A DNA stretch of 26,632 nucleotides from an uncultured Succinatimonas sp. (lineage in GTDB: Bacteria; Pseudomonadota; Gammaproteobacteria; Enterobacterales; Succinivibrionaceae): positions 1-26,632 of the forward strand of contig NZ_CAJKVK010000016.1 in NCBI RefSeq assembly GCF_905203285.1, in the 5' to 3' direction. Numbering within the stretch: the first letter of the stretch is position 1; every line of letters begins with the position of its first letter. Below, one piece after another: positions 15,885-23,180 of this stretch. Below the pieces are notes generated by a model. It did no database searches and was not told the DNA's origin. It saw only the letters and a program-made list of their open reading frames with translations. The translations under genes were made by a program, and so were the position numbers.

Positions 15885-17966
15885 TTAATCCTGAGCTTTT
15901 AAAAAGCTCATAAGATCAGAAATATCCTTACAGCGACGCATAGGCGGCAACGAAGATAAAAACAATCGGCCGTAATTACGCGCAATTAACCGCGGATCAC
16001 ATATAACCATTGCACCGGTATCATTTTCCTGTCTTATTAATCTGCCCACTCCCTGGCGCAGAGTAATTACAGCTTCAGGTAATGAAATATTAACAAAAGG
16101 CTCAATTCCTTTGTTTCGACATTTTTCCGCTCTTGCCTGATAAATCGGATCGTTAGGAGGTGCAAACGGAAGCTTATCAATAATAACCAAAGACAAAGCT
16201 TTTCCGGGAACATCAACGCCTTCCCAAAAAGAAGAAGTACCGATTAAAACGGCATTTCCGTCTTTTTTAAATTCATCCATCATCGCAAAATTTGATTTGC
16301 CTGATGCCTGACATAATACCCGACGCTTATCTTTAAGTTTTTCACGCAAAATTGAATCGGCTTCTTTTAATGCTTTATATGATGTAGTCAAGAAAAATAC
16401 GCCGCCGCGAACCTCTTCTATTGCCGGCATAAGCATATTTATAATTTTTACAATACGCTCATCGTCATTACTGTCAGGAAAAGCTTCAGATACGAAAAGC
16501 CGTGAGTTTTTGGCATAATCAAAAATTGACGGAACGATTAACGTCTTAGGGTCTAAGTCCGCGCAGCCTGCGTCATAAATAAATTTTGTAAAATCATTAT
16601 TGACGCTTACGGTTGCGGATGTCATCACGATACCGGTTCCCTTCTCCAAAAGCGCACTGAACTCATTTTTAAGTGCACCGCCAACATCTAAAGGAGATAT
16701 GGTCAAAATATAATTTTTTTCACTGCATTCACTAAAAGCAACATAATTACTGTCTTTTTTAGTTCCGTCCTTATTCCGATCAAATGTCATTACCGCAACA
16801 ACGGTATCCATCATTTCATTAACTGTTTCAGTTAATTTTTCAAAACGGTCAGGATTTGATTCAGCGTTGCTTTTTATTAATTTAGCGATATCTTTTAGCG
16901 CCAAATAAATCTCACCCATTTTATTGCGAAACAAAGAATTTACTTTAAGCCCGGAATAATCGGCATCAGCAGTAAAATTTAAATACTTAAGCAATCGAAT
17001 GTCATTTGAGCCTTTATACGGCCGCAGCATATCAAGTAATTCTCTTGATGCGGTATTTAGCTTCACAAATAAAGTATTGAACGCTTCAATTCCTTCAAAA
17101 TCAATATCACGCAAAACCGCAAGAAAATCTTCAGTAAACTGCATAAAGCCGCGATGCGAAACACTGCAGGAATAATAAGAGCGACAGGCGTCAGGAATAG
17201 CATGAGCTTCATCAAAAACCAAGGCATCAAAATCAGGCAGAAGATGCATTGATTTATTAGGATTTTTATCGGTTTCTCTTGAAGCAAAAAATAAAGAATG
17301 ATTGATAATCACCACCTGACTTTTCTGAGAGCGGCGCCGTGCCATTAAAGCAAAGCACTCGTCGGGATAATAAGGACAATCTTTACCGGCGCATTGGGCT
17401 CTTGAGCAAGTTAAAAGTTCAGTTATTTTAAGCGGCAGCTTGGAATTAATTTCCGCAAAATCAGCATTATCATTATCTTTATTAATTATCGCATCACTTT
17501 CTATTGCCTTAACATAGTTTAAGGTTTTTGGCGCCAGAACATTTCCATACCTTATATCATCAAGCTTTTTACGACATAAATAATTATTAAAACCCTTTAA
17601 AACCGTGTACGGAGTTTTAAGTTTTAAAAGACTTAAAAGCTTAGGAACATCATATTTTATGAGCTGATCTTGAAGTGCTTTTGTTCCGGTTGAAATTACG
17701 ACTTTTTTTCTTGCAAGCAGAGCGGGAATTAAATAAGCATAAGTTTTACCGGTACCAGTTCCTGCCTCAGAAATTAAAATCTTGCCGTTAGCAAACGCAT
17801 TCTGGACCGCCTTCGCCATTTCTTTTTGACCTTCTCGAGGAAAATAATTTTTAAGTTTTATGCTTAAAAGTCCGCCGGCATCAAAAACTTCATTTAAATC
17901 AGGCAAAGCCTGGGCATCAAAATCATCGTCCTCTAAAAACTCAACGGCTGTCTCATACTTTTGCAT
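15885..17966 (-). CDS. yoaA: DinG/YoaA-family Fe-S DNA helicase
   Basis: Superfamily 2 ATP-dependent 5'-3' DNA helicase related to XPD; E. coli YoaA works with the polymerase III chi subunit in repair of stalled forks. Walker A is EAGTGTGKT at residues 67-75, the DEAH box is at 252-255 and motif VI is QGVGRLIRQ near the C-terminus. Iron-sulfur ligands fit Cys131, Cys192, Cys197 and Cys204 (NYLC and QCAGKDCPYYPDEC). An N-terminal acidic extension precedes the helicase core. Length 693. I prefer YoaA to DinG because of the adjacent tsaB and the LKGFNNYLC and TGTKALQDQL stretches. It is 32 bases downstream of rlhA with a weak ribosome site, so the two are probably co-transcribed. Confidence 0.92.
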   Translation of the reverse strand: MQKYETAVEFLEDDDFDAQALPDLNEVFDAGGLLSIKLKNYFPREGQKEMAKAVQNAFANGKILISEAGTGTGKTYAYLIPALLARKKVVISTGTKALQDQLIKYDVPKLLSLLKLKTPYTVLKGFNNYLCRKKLDDIRYGNVLAPKTLNYVKAIESDAIINKDNDNADFAEINSKLPLKITELLTCSRAQCAGKDCPYYPDECFALMARRRSQKSQVVIINHSLFFASRETDKNPNKSMHLLPDFDALVFDEAHAIPDACRSYYSCSVSHRGFMQFTEDFLAVLRDIDFEGIEAFNTLFVKLNTASRELLDMLRPYKGSNDIRLLKYLNFTADADYSGLKVNSLFRNKMGEIYLALKDIAKLIKSNAESNPDRFEKLTETVNEMMDTVVAVMTFDRNKDGTKKDSNYVAFSECSEKNYILTISPLDVGGALKNEFSALLEKGTGIVMTSATVSVNNDFTKFIYDAGCADLDPKTLIVPSIFDYAKNSRLFVSEAFPDSNDDERIVKIINMLMPAIEEVRGGVFFLTTSYKALKEADSILREKLKDKRRVLCQASGKSNFAMMDEFKKDGNAVLIGTSSFWEGVDVPGKALSLVIIDKLPFAPPNDPIYQARAEKCRNKGIEPFVNISLPEAVITLRQGVGRLIRQENDTGAMVICDPRLIARNYGRLFLSSLPPMRRCKDISDLMSFLKAQD

Positions 17967-17998
17967 GTTTTTTCTCTTAACTTTCTAAATCAGCAAAG

Positions 17999-19837
17999 CT
18001 ACAAGGCAATCAAATGCATTTTGCAGGCAACACAATCACAAACTATCTTAAACCGATGCTTTCCTATAACCAAAGTATAACCTGAAGTCTTTCCCCCATC
18101 TTTACTACATAAGCAATGATTACGGATAAGACAATTACGGCTTGTCATAACACTTTGTTTTACAATATTTTTTAATTTAGATTCATCAGCTGAAAATTTA
18201 GAATAAAAGGCTTGTGCACTTTTATTTAACACTAATCTTTCATCTATCGCATAAGGATAGCAAGGCCAGGAAGACGGCAATGTAAATTTATAATCGGGAT
18301 TAACCTTACCAAGTTTTGACAGATAATCATTTTGCGCCTGTCGTCTTAACTCATTTATAGAAGAAATCGGTAAAGTCAGCAAATTAAAATCAGCAAAAAC
18401 AAAATCTATGCTTTCAACCTTTAAATAAGGATCGGCACACTTTTTCAACTTATCTGAAATATTCTTAGGATCAAGAGCCATAGATCCTAATACGGATTTA
18501 AAAGAGCATTCAGCCTTACCGCTGCGCTCTAATTCATCTGCATAACACAAAATCAGCTTACAGTTTTCTCCTTTGTTTTCCAGATAAAGTTTTCCTTTAA
18601 GCTTCATATAGCGTTCTACTGCATCTTTTGCATGCAGCGACTTAATAAATGCCGTATCAATATTTCTTTTTAATACTAAATTAGTCGGGATATCGGCTTT
18701 TCCGTGAACCTCAATTAAAACATTACCATTACTATCACTTGCTTTATTACACCTAAAACCGGTTAGTTCTCCGCTTTTAAAATAGGTAAAGCCGTCTCCG
18801 TTAACAATTTTAAAATTTTTAAACGGTTTAACTAAAAGCTTTGTATTTTGTCCTTTGCTATTTACGGAAATTACCTTACCGATAGGCATTCCTTCAAATT
18901 TAGGACTTTTAATATTAACTAAATCATCATTATTCCCGTAAAGAAGATTATCAGTAAAGCCGCGATTGAATGTACGTCTTTCATCAGGAACAAAATTTCG
19001 CCTGCATTCGCCGTTTGATGATCTGCACAATTCACCGTCGGAATCGGCAATAATCTTGTCTAAAAGTTCGCGAAATTTTGCAGTCATATTAACTACATAA
19101 TCACGATCTTTAAGCCTGCCTTCAATCTTAAATGAACTGACACCGGCATCAATCAGATCCTTTAAATCATCCCCGGCAAAATTATCCTTCATCGATAAAA
19201 GATGCCCGTGTGCGACCAATTTGTTTTCTTTATCATACAAATCCATCGGCAGCCTGCAGATATGCGCACACTGACCGCGATTGGCACTTCTGCCTGTCAT
19301 ATATTCAGATATATAACAAATACCTGATTGTCCTACGCACAAAGCACCGGCGACAAATGCTTCAAGTCTTATATTGGGACAGTACTCGTGAAACGCTTGA
19401 ATATCCTTTAAAGACAACTCTCTTGCCAGGACAGCCTGACTTACGTTTAAATTTTCATAAAATTTTAATTTTTCTTTTGTAGAGATATCGCATTGAGTGC
19501 TTGCATGCAGCTCTACGCCTTTGGGAATATCAAGCTGTAAAATCGCCGGATCCTGGAAAATTACGGCATCAATTCCGCATTTTCCCGCTTCATTTAAGAT
19601 TTCCTGAGCTTTATTTAGCTCTTCATCATATAAAAGAGTATTTAACGTTAAATGAACCTTTACGTTAAAACGATGAGCAAAAGAACAGATTTCTTTTAAA
19701 TCAGCAAAACTATTGGCCGCATCAAACCGAGCACCGAATGCGGGGCCTCCGATAAAAAGGGCGTCACATCCGGCCAAAATTGCGCCGATAGCCGTTTCCT
19801 TATCTTTTGCAGGAGCTAATAATTCAAGAGTTCTCAT
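17999..19837 (-). CDS. rlhA: 23S rRNA 5-hydroxycytidine C2501 synthase (U32 family)
   Basis: U32 'peptidase'-family protein; E. coli RlhA (YdcP) hydroxylates C2501 of 23S rRNA near the peptidyl-transferase centre. The match is detailed: LELLAPAKDKE, IGGPAFGAR, VELHASTQCDI, HLLSMKDN, DAGVSSFKIEGRLKDRDYV and SPKFEGMPIGKV, with the four-cysteine cluster Cys167, 174, 190 and 194. The C-terminal domain with VMTSRNCLIRNHCLC and CDCVACKMHLI separates it from shorter TrhP. At 612 residues it is about 40 shorter than E. coli RlhA, ending just after the CxxCxMH motif. No strong ribosome site is seen upstream of the ATG. It lies downstream of a terminator, so it starts its own unit with yoaA. Confidence 0.93.
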   Translation of the reverse strand: MRTLELLAPAKDKETAIGAILAGCDALFIGGPAFGARFDAANSFADLKEICSFAHRFNVKVHLTLNTLLYDEELNKAQEILNEAGKCGIDAVIFQDPAILQLDIPKGVELHASTQCDISTKEKLKFYENLNVSQAVLARELSLKDIQAFHEYCPNIRLEAFVAGALCVGQSGICYISEYMTGRSANRGQCAHICRLPMDLYDKENKLVAHGHLLSMKDNFAGDDLKDLIDAGVSSFKIEGRLKDRDYVVNMTAKFRELLDKIIADSDGELCRSSNGECRRNFVPDERRTFNRGFTDNLLYGNNDDLVNIKSPKFEGMPIGKVISVNSKGQNTKLLVKPFKNFKIVNGDGFTYFKSGELTGFRCNKASDSNGNVLIEVHGKADIPTNLVLKRNIDTAFIKSLHAKDAVERYMKLKGKLYLENKGENCKLILCYADELERSGKAECSFKSVLGSMALDPKNISDKLKKCADPYLKVESIDFVFADFNLLTLPISSINELRRQAQNDYLSKLGKVNPDYKFTLPSSWPCYPYAIDERLVLNKSAQAFYSKFSADESKLKNIVKQSVMTSRNCLIRNHCLCSKDGGKTSGYTLVIGKHRFKIVCDCVACKMHLIAL

Positions 19838-19884
19838 CGTTTTTTCAGTGTTAAAAAGGAATGGCGTTATTATCCGCTAAAAAG

Positions 19885-19922
19885 ACAAAAAAGAAAAACG
19901 GCCGTGATGTCATACACAGCCG
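19885..19922 (-). terminator. rho-independent terminator of the yggE-like gene
   Basis: On the minus strand CGGCTGTG and CACGGCCG (complements of 19915-19922 and 19899-19906) form an 8-bp stem with one G-U pair and an eight-base loop, followed by TTTTTCTTTTTT. It lies 32 bases after the stop of the SIMPL-domain gene and separates it from rlhA. Confidence 0.85.
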
Positions 19923-19953
19923 CTAAAAAAAAACATATATACTAATTAAACAC

Positions 19954-20679
19954 TTACTTTAAGGAAAAAACCGCATTGACCTGAGTGGTAACGGTCATCG
20001 GCTGGACTTCATACGATGCCTCAACCGCAGCATTATCCGACGCTACCTTTGCCATCATAAGACGATTGCGATAAGGCATGATTGAGCCTGCTTCAACAAA
20101 CTGCAAATCACAAGGATGCGCAATTTTAACTTCAAAGCCGTCAGCTAAAAGCTGAGCTTTTTCTTTTGCATCCTTAATTGCAAGTTTAGCTGCTTCTTTT
20201 TTAACCGATTCAAGATCTTTTACCTGATACTCAAAACCTGCAACTTCATTAATACCGGATTCCAAGGCCAAATCAGTAACCTTAGGAATAAGCTCAAGAT
20301 TATCAACTGTTACCTTAACCACACGATATGCACTGTACCCCTCAAGCTTTGATTTTCCTTCGTTATAGCTGTATTTAGGGAAAACAGTAAGGTTATCGGC
20401 CAAAATCTGGTTTTGACCGAGATTTAAAGGCTTTAATGCTGTTATAAATCCGGTTACGCGTTCTTCAACGCTATTTCTGGCCGCTGCTGCATTATCTTTA
20501 ATTTCGGTAACAGAAAAGCTTAACACAGCCTCATCCGGCATTACTTTCATCGTACCCGTTCCCTGAACGGTAATTTTTCCGTCTTTTAAGGAACACTTGC
20601 TGTCAGCCAACGCTTGTGTAGATAAAAGCATTGCACCGGCAGCTAAAGATAAAGACAAAGCCTGTAAAGATTTTTTCAT
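19954..20679 (-). CDS. yggE: YggE-like SIMPL-domain (DUF541) periplasmic protein
   Basis: A predicted secreted protein of 241 residues with a signal peptide cut after ALA (residue 25). The remainder is one SIMPL/DUF541 domain: ITVQGTGTMKVMPDEAVLSFSV, then LEGYSAYRVVKVTVDNLELIPKV, ALESGINEV and an alpha-helical KEAAKLAIKDAKEKAQLLADGF, closely following E. coli YggE (246 residues). YggE has been linked to lowering oxidative stress, but its molecular function is unknown. The ribosome site AGGAGC is five bases before the ATG. It is flanked by a strong terminator downstream and a hairpin upstream, so it is probably monocistronic. Confidence 0.9.
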   Translation of the reverse strand: MKKSLQALSLSLAAGAMLLSTQALADSKCSLKDGKITVQGTGTMKVMPDEAVLSFSVTEIKDNAAAARNSVEERVTGFITALKPLNLGQNQILADNLTVFPKYSYNEGKSKLEGYSAYRVVKVTVDNLELIPKVTDLALESGINEVAGFEYQVKDLESVKKEAAKLAIKDAKEKAQLLADGFEVKIAHPCDLQFVEAGSIMPYRNRLMMAKVASDNAAVEASYEVQPMTVTTQVNAVFSLK

Positions 20680-20761
20680 CTATTGCTCCTAAAACACAAC
20701 GACTTAACACAAATCTAAAGATAAAGGATAAAAATTAGATTTAAATTAGGGTACTAAACGA

Positions 20762-20793
20762 TAAGAGCGGAAGTACTTCTACTCCCGCTCTTA
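20762..20793 (-). terminator. hairpin downstream of dhaM, probable terminator
   Basis: TAAGAGCGG (20762-20770) pairs exactly with CCGCTCTTA (20785-20793); after one mismatch AGTA pairs with TACT around a four-base loop, so the stem is 9+4 bp. On the dhaM strand the bases after the stem are ATCGTTT, a poor U-tract, so termination may be partial. Confidence 0.6.
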
Positions 20794-20826
20794 AAAAAAT
20801 AAGATAAAGTATAGAAAAACTCTGAA

Positions 20827-21234
20827 CTATTTCTTGTGAAGCTGACGTGAACCTTCAGCAGTGGAAACAACCAGATCAAGTGAACTTACATCATCAGAAG
20901 CCGCTTCAACACCGGCACCGATTGCCCCTTCAAGAACAGGAGCATCAGCAATTCTAACGCGAGATCTCAAAGGCTCATCCAACATGGAAATAGCAGCCTG
21001 AGAACTGATAACAGCAGAACCCAAATCAGCTAAAACAACTACGCCTTCACCCTGATCTGCTTTTTTAATTGCTTCAAGAACACGTTGAGGATCCGTACCT
21101 AAGCCGCCCTGTGCATTACCGCCTGCAGGATAAATCGGCAACTTTTCACCGTCGCGAGAAGAAATCTGTTGTACCATGTCGCAAATGCCTTCTGCGACCT
21201 TACTGCTATGTGAAACAACAACAATTCCAATCAT
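20827..21234 (-). CDS. dhaM: DhaM-like PTS EIIA phosphotransfer subunit of dihydroxyacetone kinase
   Basis: Carries phosphate from HPr to DhaL-ADP, which phosphorylates DHA bound to DhaK. The 135-residue protein is a single EIIA-Man-type domain with the phosphorylated histidine at residue 9 in VVSHSSKVAEG, and DhaM-type segments VVLADLGSAVISSQAA and DAPVLEGAIGAGVEAASD. E. coli DhaM has extra HPr and EI-like domains; this single-domain form is the type found in many Firmicutes and other bacteria. The ribosome site AAGGAG sits eight bases before the ATG. No dhaK or dhaL is nearby, so partners must be elsewhere, or the protein serves another acceptor. Confidence 0.9.
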   Translation of the reverse strand: MIGIVVVSHSSKVAEGICDMVQQISSRDGEKLPIYPAGGNAQGGLGTDPQRVLEAIKKADQGEGVVVLADLGSAVISSQAAISMLDEPLRSRVRIADAPVLEGAIGAGVEAASDDVSSLDLVVSTAEGSRQLHKK

Positions 21235-21362
21235 GAAAAAAACTCCTTATCTTAAGGCAAGTCGTTTACCTTTATTATTTTAATCAATTTCATATAACAA
21301 TAACTGATTTTCAAAGAAAAATCTTAATTGTGCAAATTTATATACGAAATTCGTGCGCTCTT

Positions 21363-21797
21363 TCACTTATATTTTCTGATCACCGAAACAACGGGACCTA
21401 AAATTTTAACCTCCATTCCGTCTTCAAATTTAATCGGCGAATACTCCTTGTTTTTCGGCAACAGCTGCAGCGGCGGACCGATTCTGAGTTCTTTTATCGT
21501 ATATTCATTATCCACTGAGGCAACCACAACATCTTTGTCGCAAGCTTCCTTCATGGTATCGACCAATACCAAATCCCCGGGAAGAATCCCCGCGTCAATC
21601 ATGGACTCTCCGCTTACAGTAAAGGCAATCGTCGCTTTAGGATGATCAAGAAGATAAGAATTAACGTCTAAACGCCTGTCTATCTGGCCGCCGTTGGGCA
21701 GAGGAAAACCTGCTTCAACATTTTCAAGAGATAAAGGAATACTTTCATTTGATAAAGACTCATTTATAAACGCATATATTTCAACGTCCGACACCAT
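21363..21797 (-). CDS. umuD: UmuD-like S24 autoprotease (SOS mutagenesis)
   Basis: Self-cleaving LexA-fold protein; processed UmuD' partners with UmuC as translesion polymerase V. From this start (144 residues, E. coli 139) cleavage would fall between Ala29 and Gly30 in NVEAGFPLP, with the nucleophile Ser65 in SGESMIDAG and Lys102 in YTIKELR. Their spacing of 37 equals that of E. coli Ser60/Lys97. An upstream in-frame ATG (complement of 21849-21851) would add 18 residues, but it lies upstream of the predicted promoter start, while the chosen ATG has GGGAAG a few bases before it. No DNA-binding domain, so not LexA. No umuC is adjacent. Divergent from carA. Confidence 0.9.
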   Translation of the reverse strand: MVSDVEIYAFINESLSNESIPLSLENVEAGFPLPNGGQIDRRLDVNSYLLDHPKATIAFTVSGESMIDAGILPGDLVLVDTMKEACDKDVVVASVDNEYTIKELRIGPPLQLLPKNKEYSPIKFEDGMEVKILGPVVSVIRKYK

Positions 21798-21829
21798 ATT
21801 AACTTCCCTTATTCTCAGCAATTTATTCA

Positions 21830-21858
21830 ATAGTATAGAAAATTGCTTCAAATGCCAA
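21830..21858 (-). promoter_or_regulatory. predicted umuD promoter
   Basis: On the minus strand TTGGCA (complement of 21853-21858, five of six to the -35 consensus) is followed after 17 bases by TACTAT, or after 15 by TATACT. The -35 overlaps a small dyad CCAAA-CGTA-TTTGG at 21855-21868. No CTGT-N8-ACAG LexA box is visible here. Confidence 0.5.
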
Positions 21859-21911
21859 ACGTATTTGGTCTTACTAAAAAGTGTTCACCAAGGCTAAATC
21901 TGACTTTTCTA

Positions 21912-21937
21912 ATCTTGAAAAATTGTTAAATCAAGAT
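21912..21937. repeat. 7-bp inverted repeat spanning the carA promoter
   Basis: ATCTTGA at 21912-21918 is the exact complement in reverse of TCAAGAT at 21931-21937, with a 12-bp spacer; half-site centres are 19 bp apart, about two helical turns. The arms overlap the -35 and touch the -10, so a dimeric regulator bound here would affect carAB transcription. Confidence 0.45.
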
Positions 21938-21942
21938 AAAAT
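21915..21942 (+). promoter_or_regulatory. predicted carAB promoter
   Basis: TTGAAA at 21915-21920 and TAAAAT at 21937-21942 are separated by 16 bp and each match the sigma-70 consensus well. Transcription would start around 21948-21950, giving a leader of about 87 bases before the carA GTG. Confidence 0.6.
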
Positions 21943-21947
21943 AGTAC

Positions 21948-22004
21948 GGACTTAGATCTACATCAAAAATATCTCATATTTTTGCTTGCCAAGATCAAAA
22001 GTCT
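21948..22004 (+). promoter_or_regulatory. structured carA leader (nested stem-loops)
   Basis: An outer stem pairs GGACTT (21948-21953) with AAGTCT (21999-22004), then GATCT (21955-21959) with AGATC (21992-21996). Inside is a perfect 9-bp hairpin, CAAAAATAT-CTC-ATATTTTTG (21964-21984), whose 3' arm is U-rich. It begins at the predicted transcription start and lies before the ribosome site GGGGG at 22026-22030. An attenuation-like role is possible but not shown. Confidence 0.45.
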
Positions 22005-22035
22005 GTGGTTTCAGCTCTGAATTCTGGGGGTATTT

Positions 22036-23175
22036 GTGGTAACTTCCGCAATCCTTGCACTCGCTGACGGCACAGTCTTTAAAGGGAAAGGCTTCGGCCT
22101 TCCCGGTGTGACCGAAACCGGCGAAGTGGTCTTTAACACATCCATGACTGGTTATCAGGAAATTCTCACCGATCCTTCCTACACCCGTCAATTAGTAACT
22201 TTAACTTATCCTCATATCGGTAATTACGGAACAAATGATGAGGACTTCGAATCGGCAGATATTTGCGCAGCCGGTTTAATTATCAAAGATCTTTCCATCG
22301 TCTCATCCAATTTCCGTTCTTCTCTTTCTCTTAGCGATTATCTTAAAAAACACGGTAAAGCAGGCATCTACGGTATAGATACCAGAATGCTCACCCGCCT
22401 TATCCGCGAAAAAGGCGCTCAGTCAGGCTGCCTTACTACCGATCCTTCCATGACTCCGGAAAAAGCTATTGCCGCAGCTCGTGCTTTTGCCGGACTTAAA
22501 GGTATGGATTTGGCAAGCGTCGTAACAACCAAAAAGCCGTATATTTGGACTGAAGGTGAATGGCAGCTTGGTAAAGGTTACGTTAATATCGATAATCCGG
22601 AATTTAATGTCGTCGCCTACGACTTCGGCATCAAGCGCAATATCCTGCGCATGCTTGCCTCCCGCGGCTGTAAGATCACTGTAGTTCCTGCAACTACTAA
22701 AGCTTCAGAAGTCCTTGCCATGAATCCTGACGGCGTATTCTTGTCAAACGGTCCGGGCGATCCTGAACCTTGTACCTATGCCATTGAAGCGATTCAGGAA
22801 CTAATGAAAGCCAAAGTCCCGCTTTTCGGTATTTGCTTAGGTCATCAGCTTCTCGGTCTTGCATCAGGGGCAAAAACCGTAAAAATGAAATTCGGTCACC
22901 ACGGTGCAAACCATCCGGTTCGTGAAATCGCCACCGGCCGTGTTTACATCACTTCACAAAACCACGGTTTTGCCGTTGATGCCGACACTTTACCCGACAC
23001 TTTAAAAATAACTCACGTGTCATTATTTGACGGAACCTTACAAGGCATCGAACGCACTGATTGTCCGGCATTTAGCTTCCAGGGACATCCTGAGGCAAGC
23101 CCAGGTCCTCACGATCCCAAACCTTTGTTTGATCATTTTATCGACTTAATGCGTGCATACCGTAACAGAGGATAG
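22036..23175 (+). CDS. carA: carbamoyl-phosphate synthase small (glutaminase) subunit
   Basis: Hydrolyses glutamine and channels ammonia to CarB for carbamoyl-phosphate synthesis, the entry to arginine and pyrimidines. At 379 residues it is close to E. coli (382). The N-terminal CPSase domain starts AILALADGTVFKG and includes VFNTSMTGYQEILTDPSY. The class I amidotransferase domain has LSNGPGDP, the nucleophile Cys267 in GICLGHQ, and His351/Glu353 in GHPEASPGP, each two less than the E. coli triad. GTG start with GGGGG at 22026-22030. It sits five bases before carB, with which it forms an operon. Confidence 0.98.
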   Translation: MVTSAILALADGTVFKGKGFGLPGVTETGEVVFNTSMTGYQEILTDPSYTRQLVTLTYPHIGNYGTNDEDFESADICAAGLIIKDLSIVSSNFRSSLSLSDYLKKHGKAGIYGIDTRMLTRLIREKGAQSGCLTTDPSMTPEKAIAAARAFAGLKGMDLASVVTTKKPYIWTEGEWQLGKGYVNIDNPEFNVVAYDFGIKRNILRMLASRGCKITVVPATTKASEVLAMNPDGVFLSNGPGDPEPCTYAIEAIQELMKAKVPLFGICLGHQLLGLASGAKTVKMKFGHHGANHPVREIATGRVYITSQNHGFAVDADTLPDTLKITHVSLFDGTLQGIERTDCPAFSFQGHPEASPGPHDPKPLFDHFIDLMRAYRNRG

Positions 23176-23180
23176 GAAGA

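Noticed and set aside
21344..21354. ACGAAATTCGT palindrome just after umuD
   Set aside because: Only five-base arms and no T-tract; too short to call an operator or a terminator.
21798..21851. 18-residue N-terminal extension of UmuD
   Set aside because: The predicted promoter would start transcription after this ATG, and the internal ATG has the better ribosome site and family length.
22006..22017. CTGT-like element near the carA ribosome site as a possible SOS box
   Set aside because: The second half does not read ACAG at the required spacing, and the site is far from the umuD promoter.
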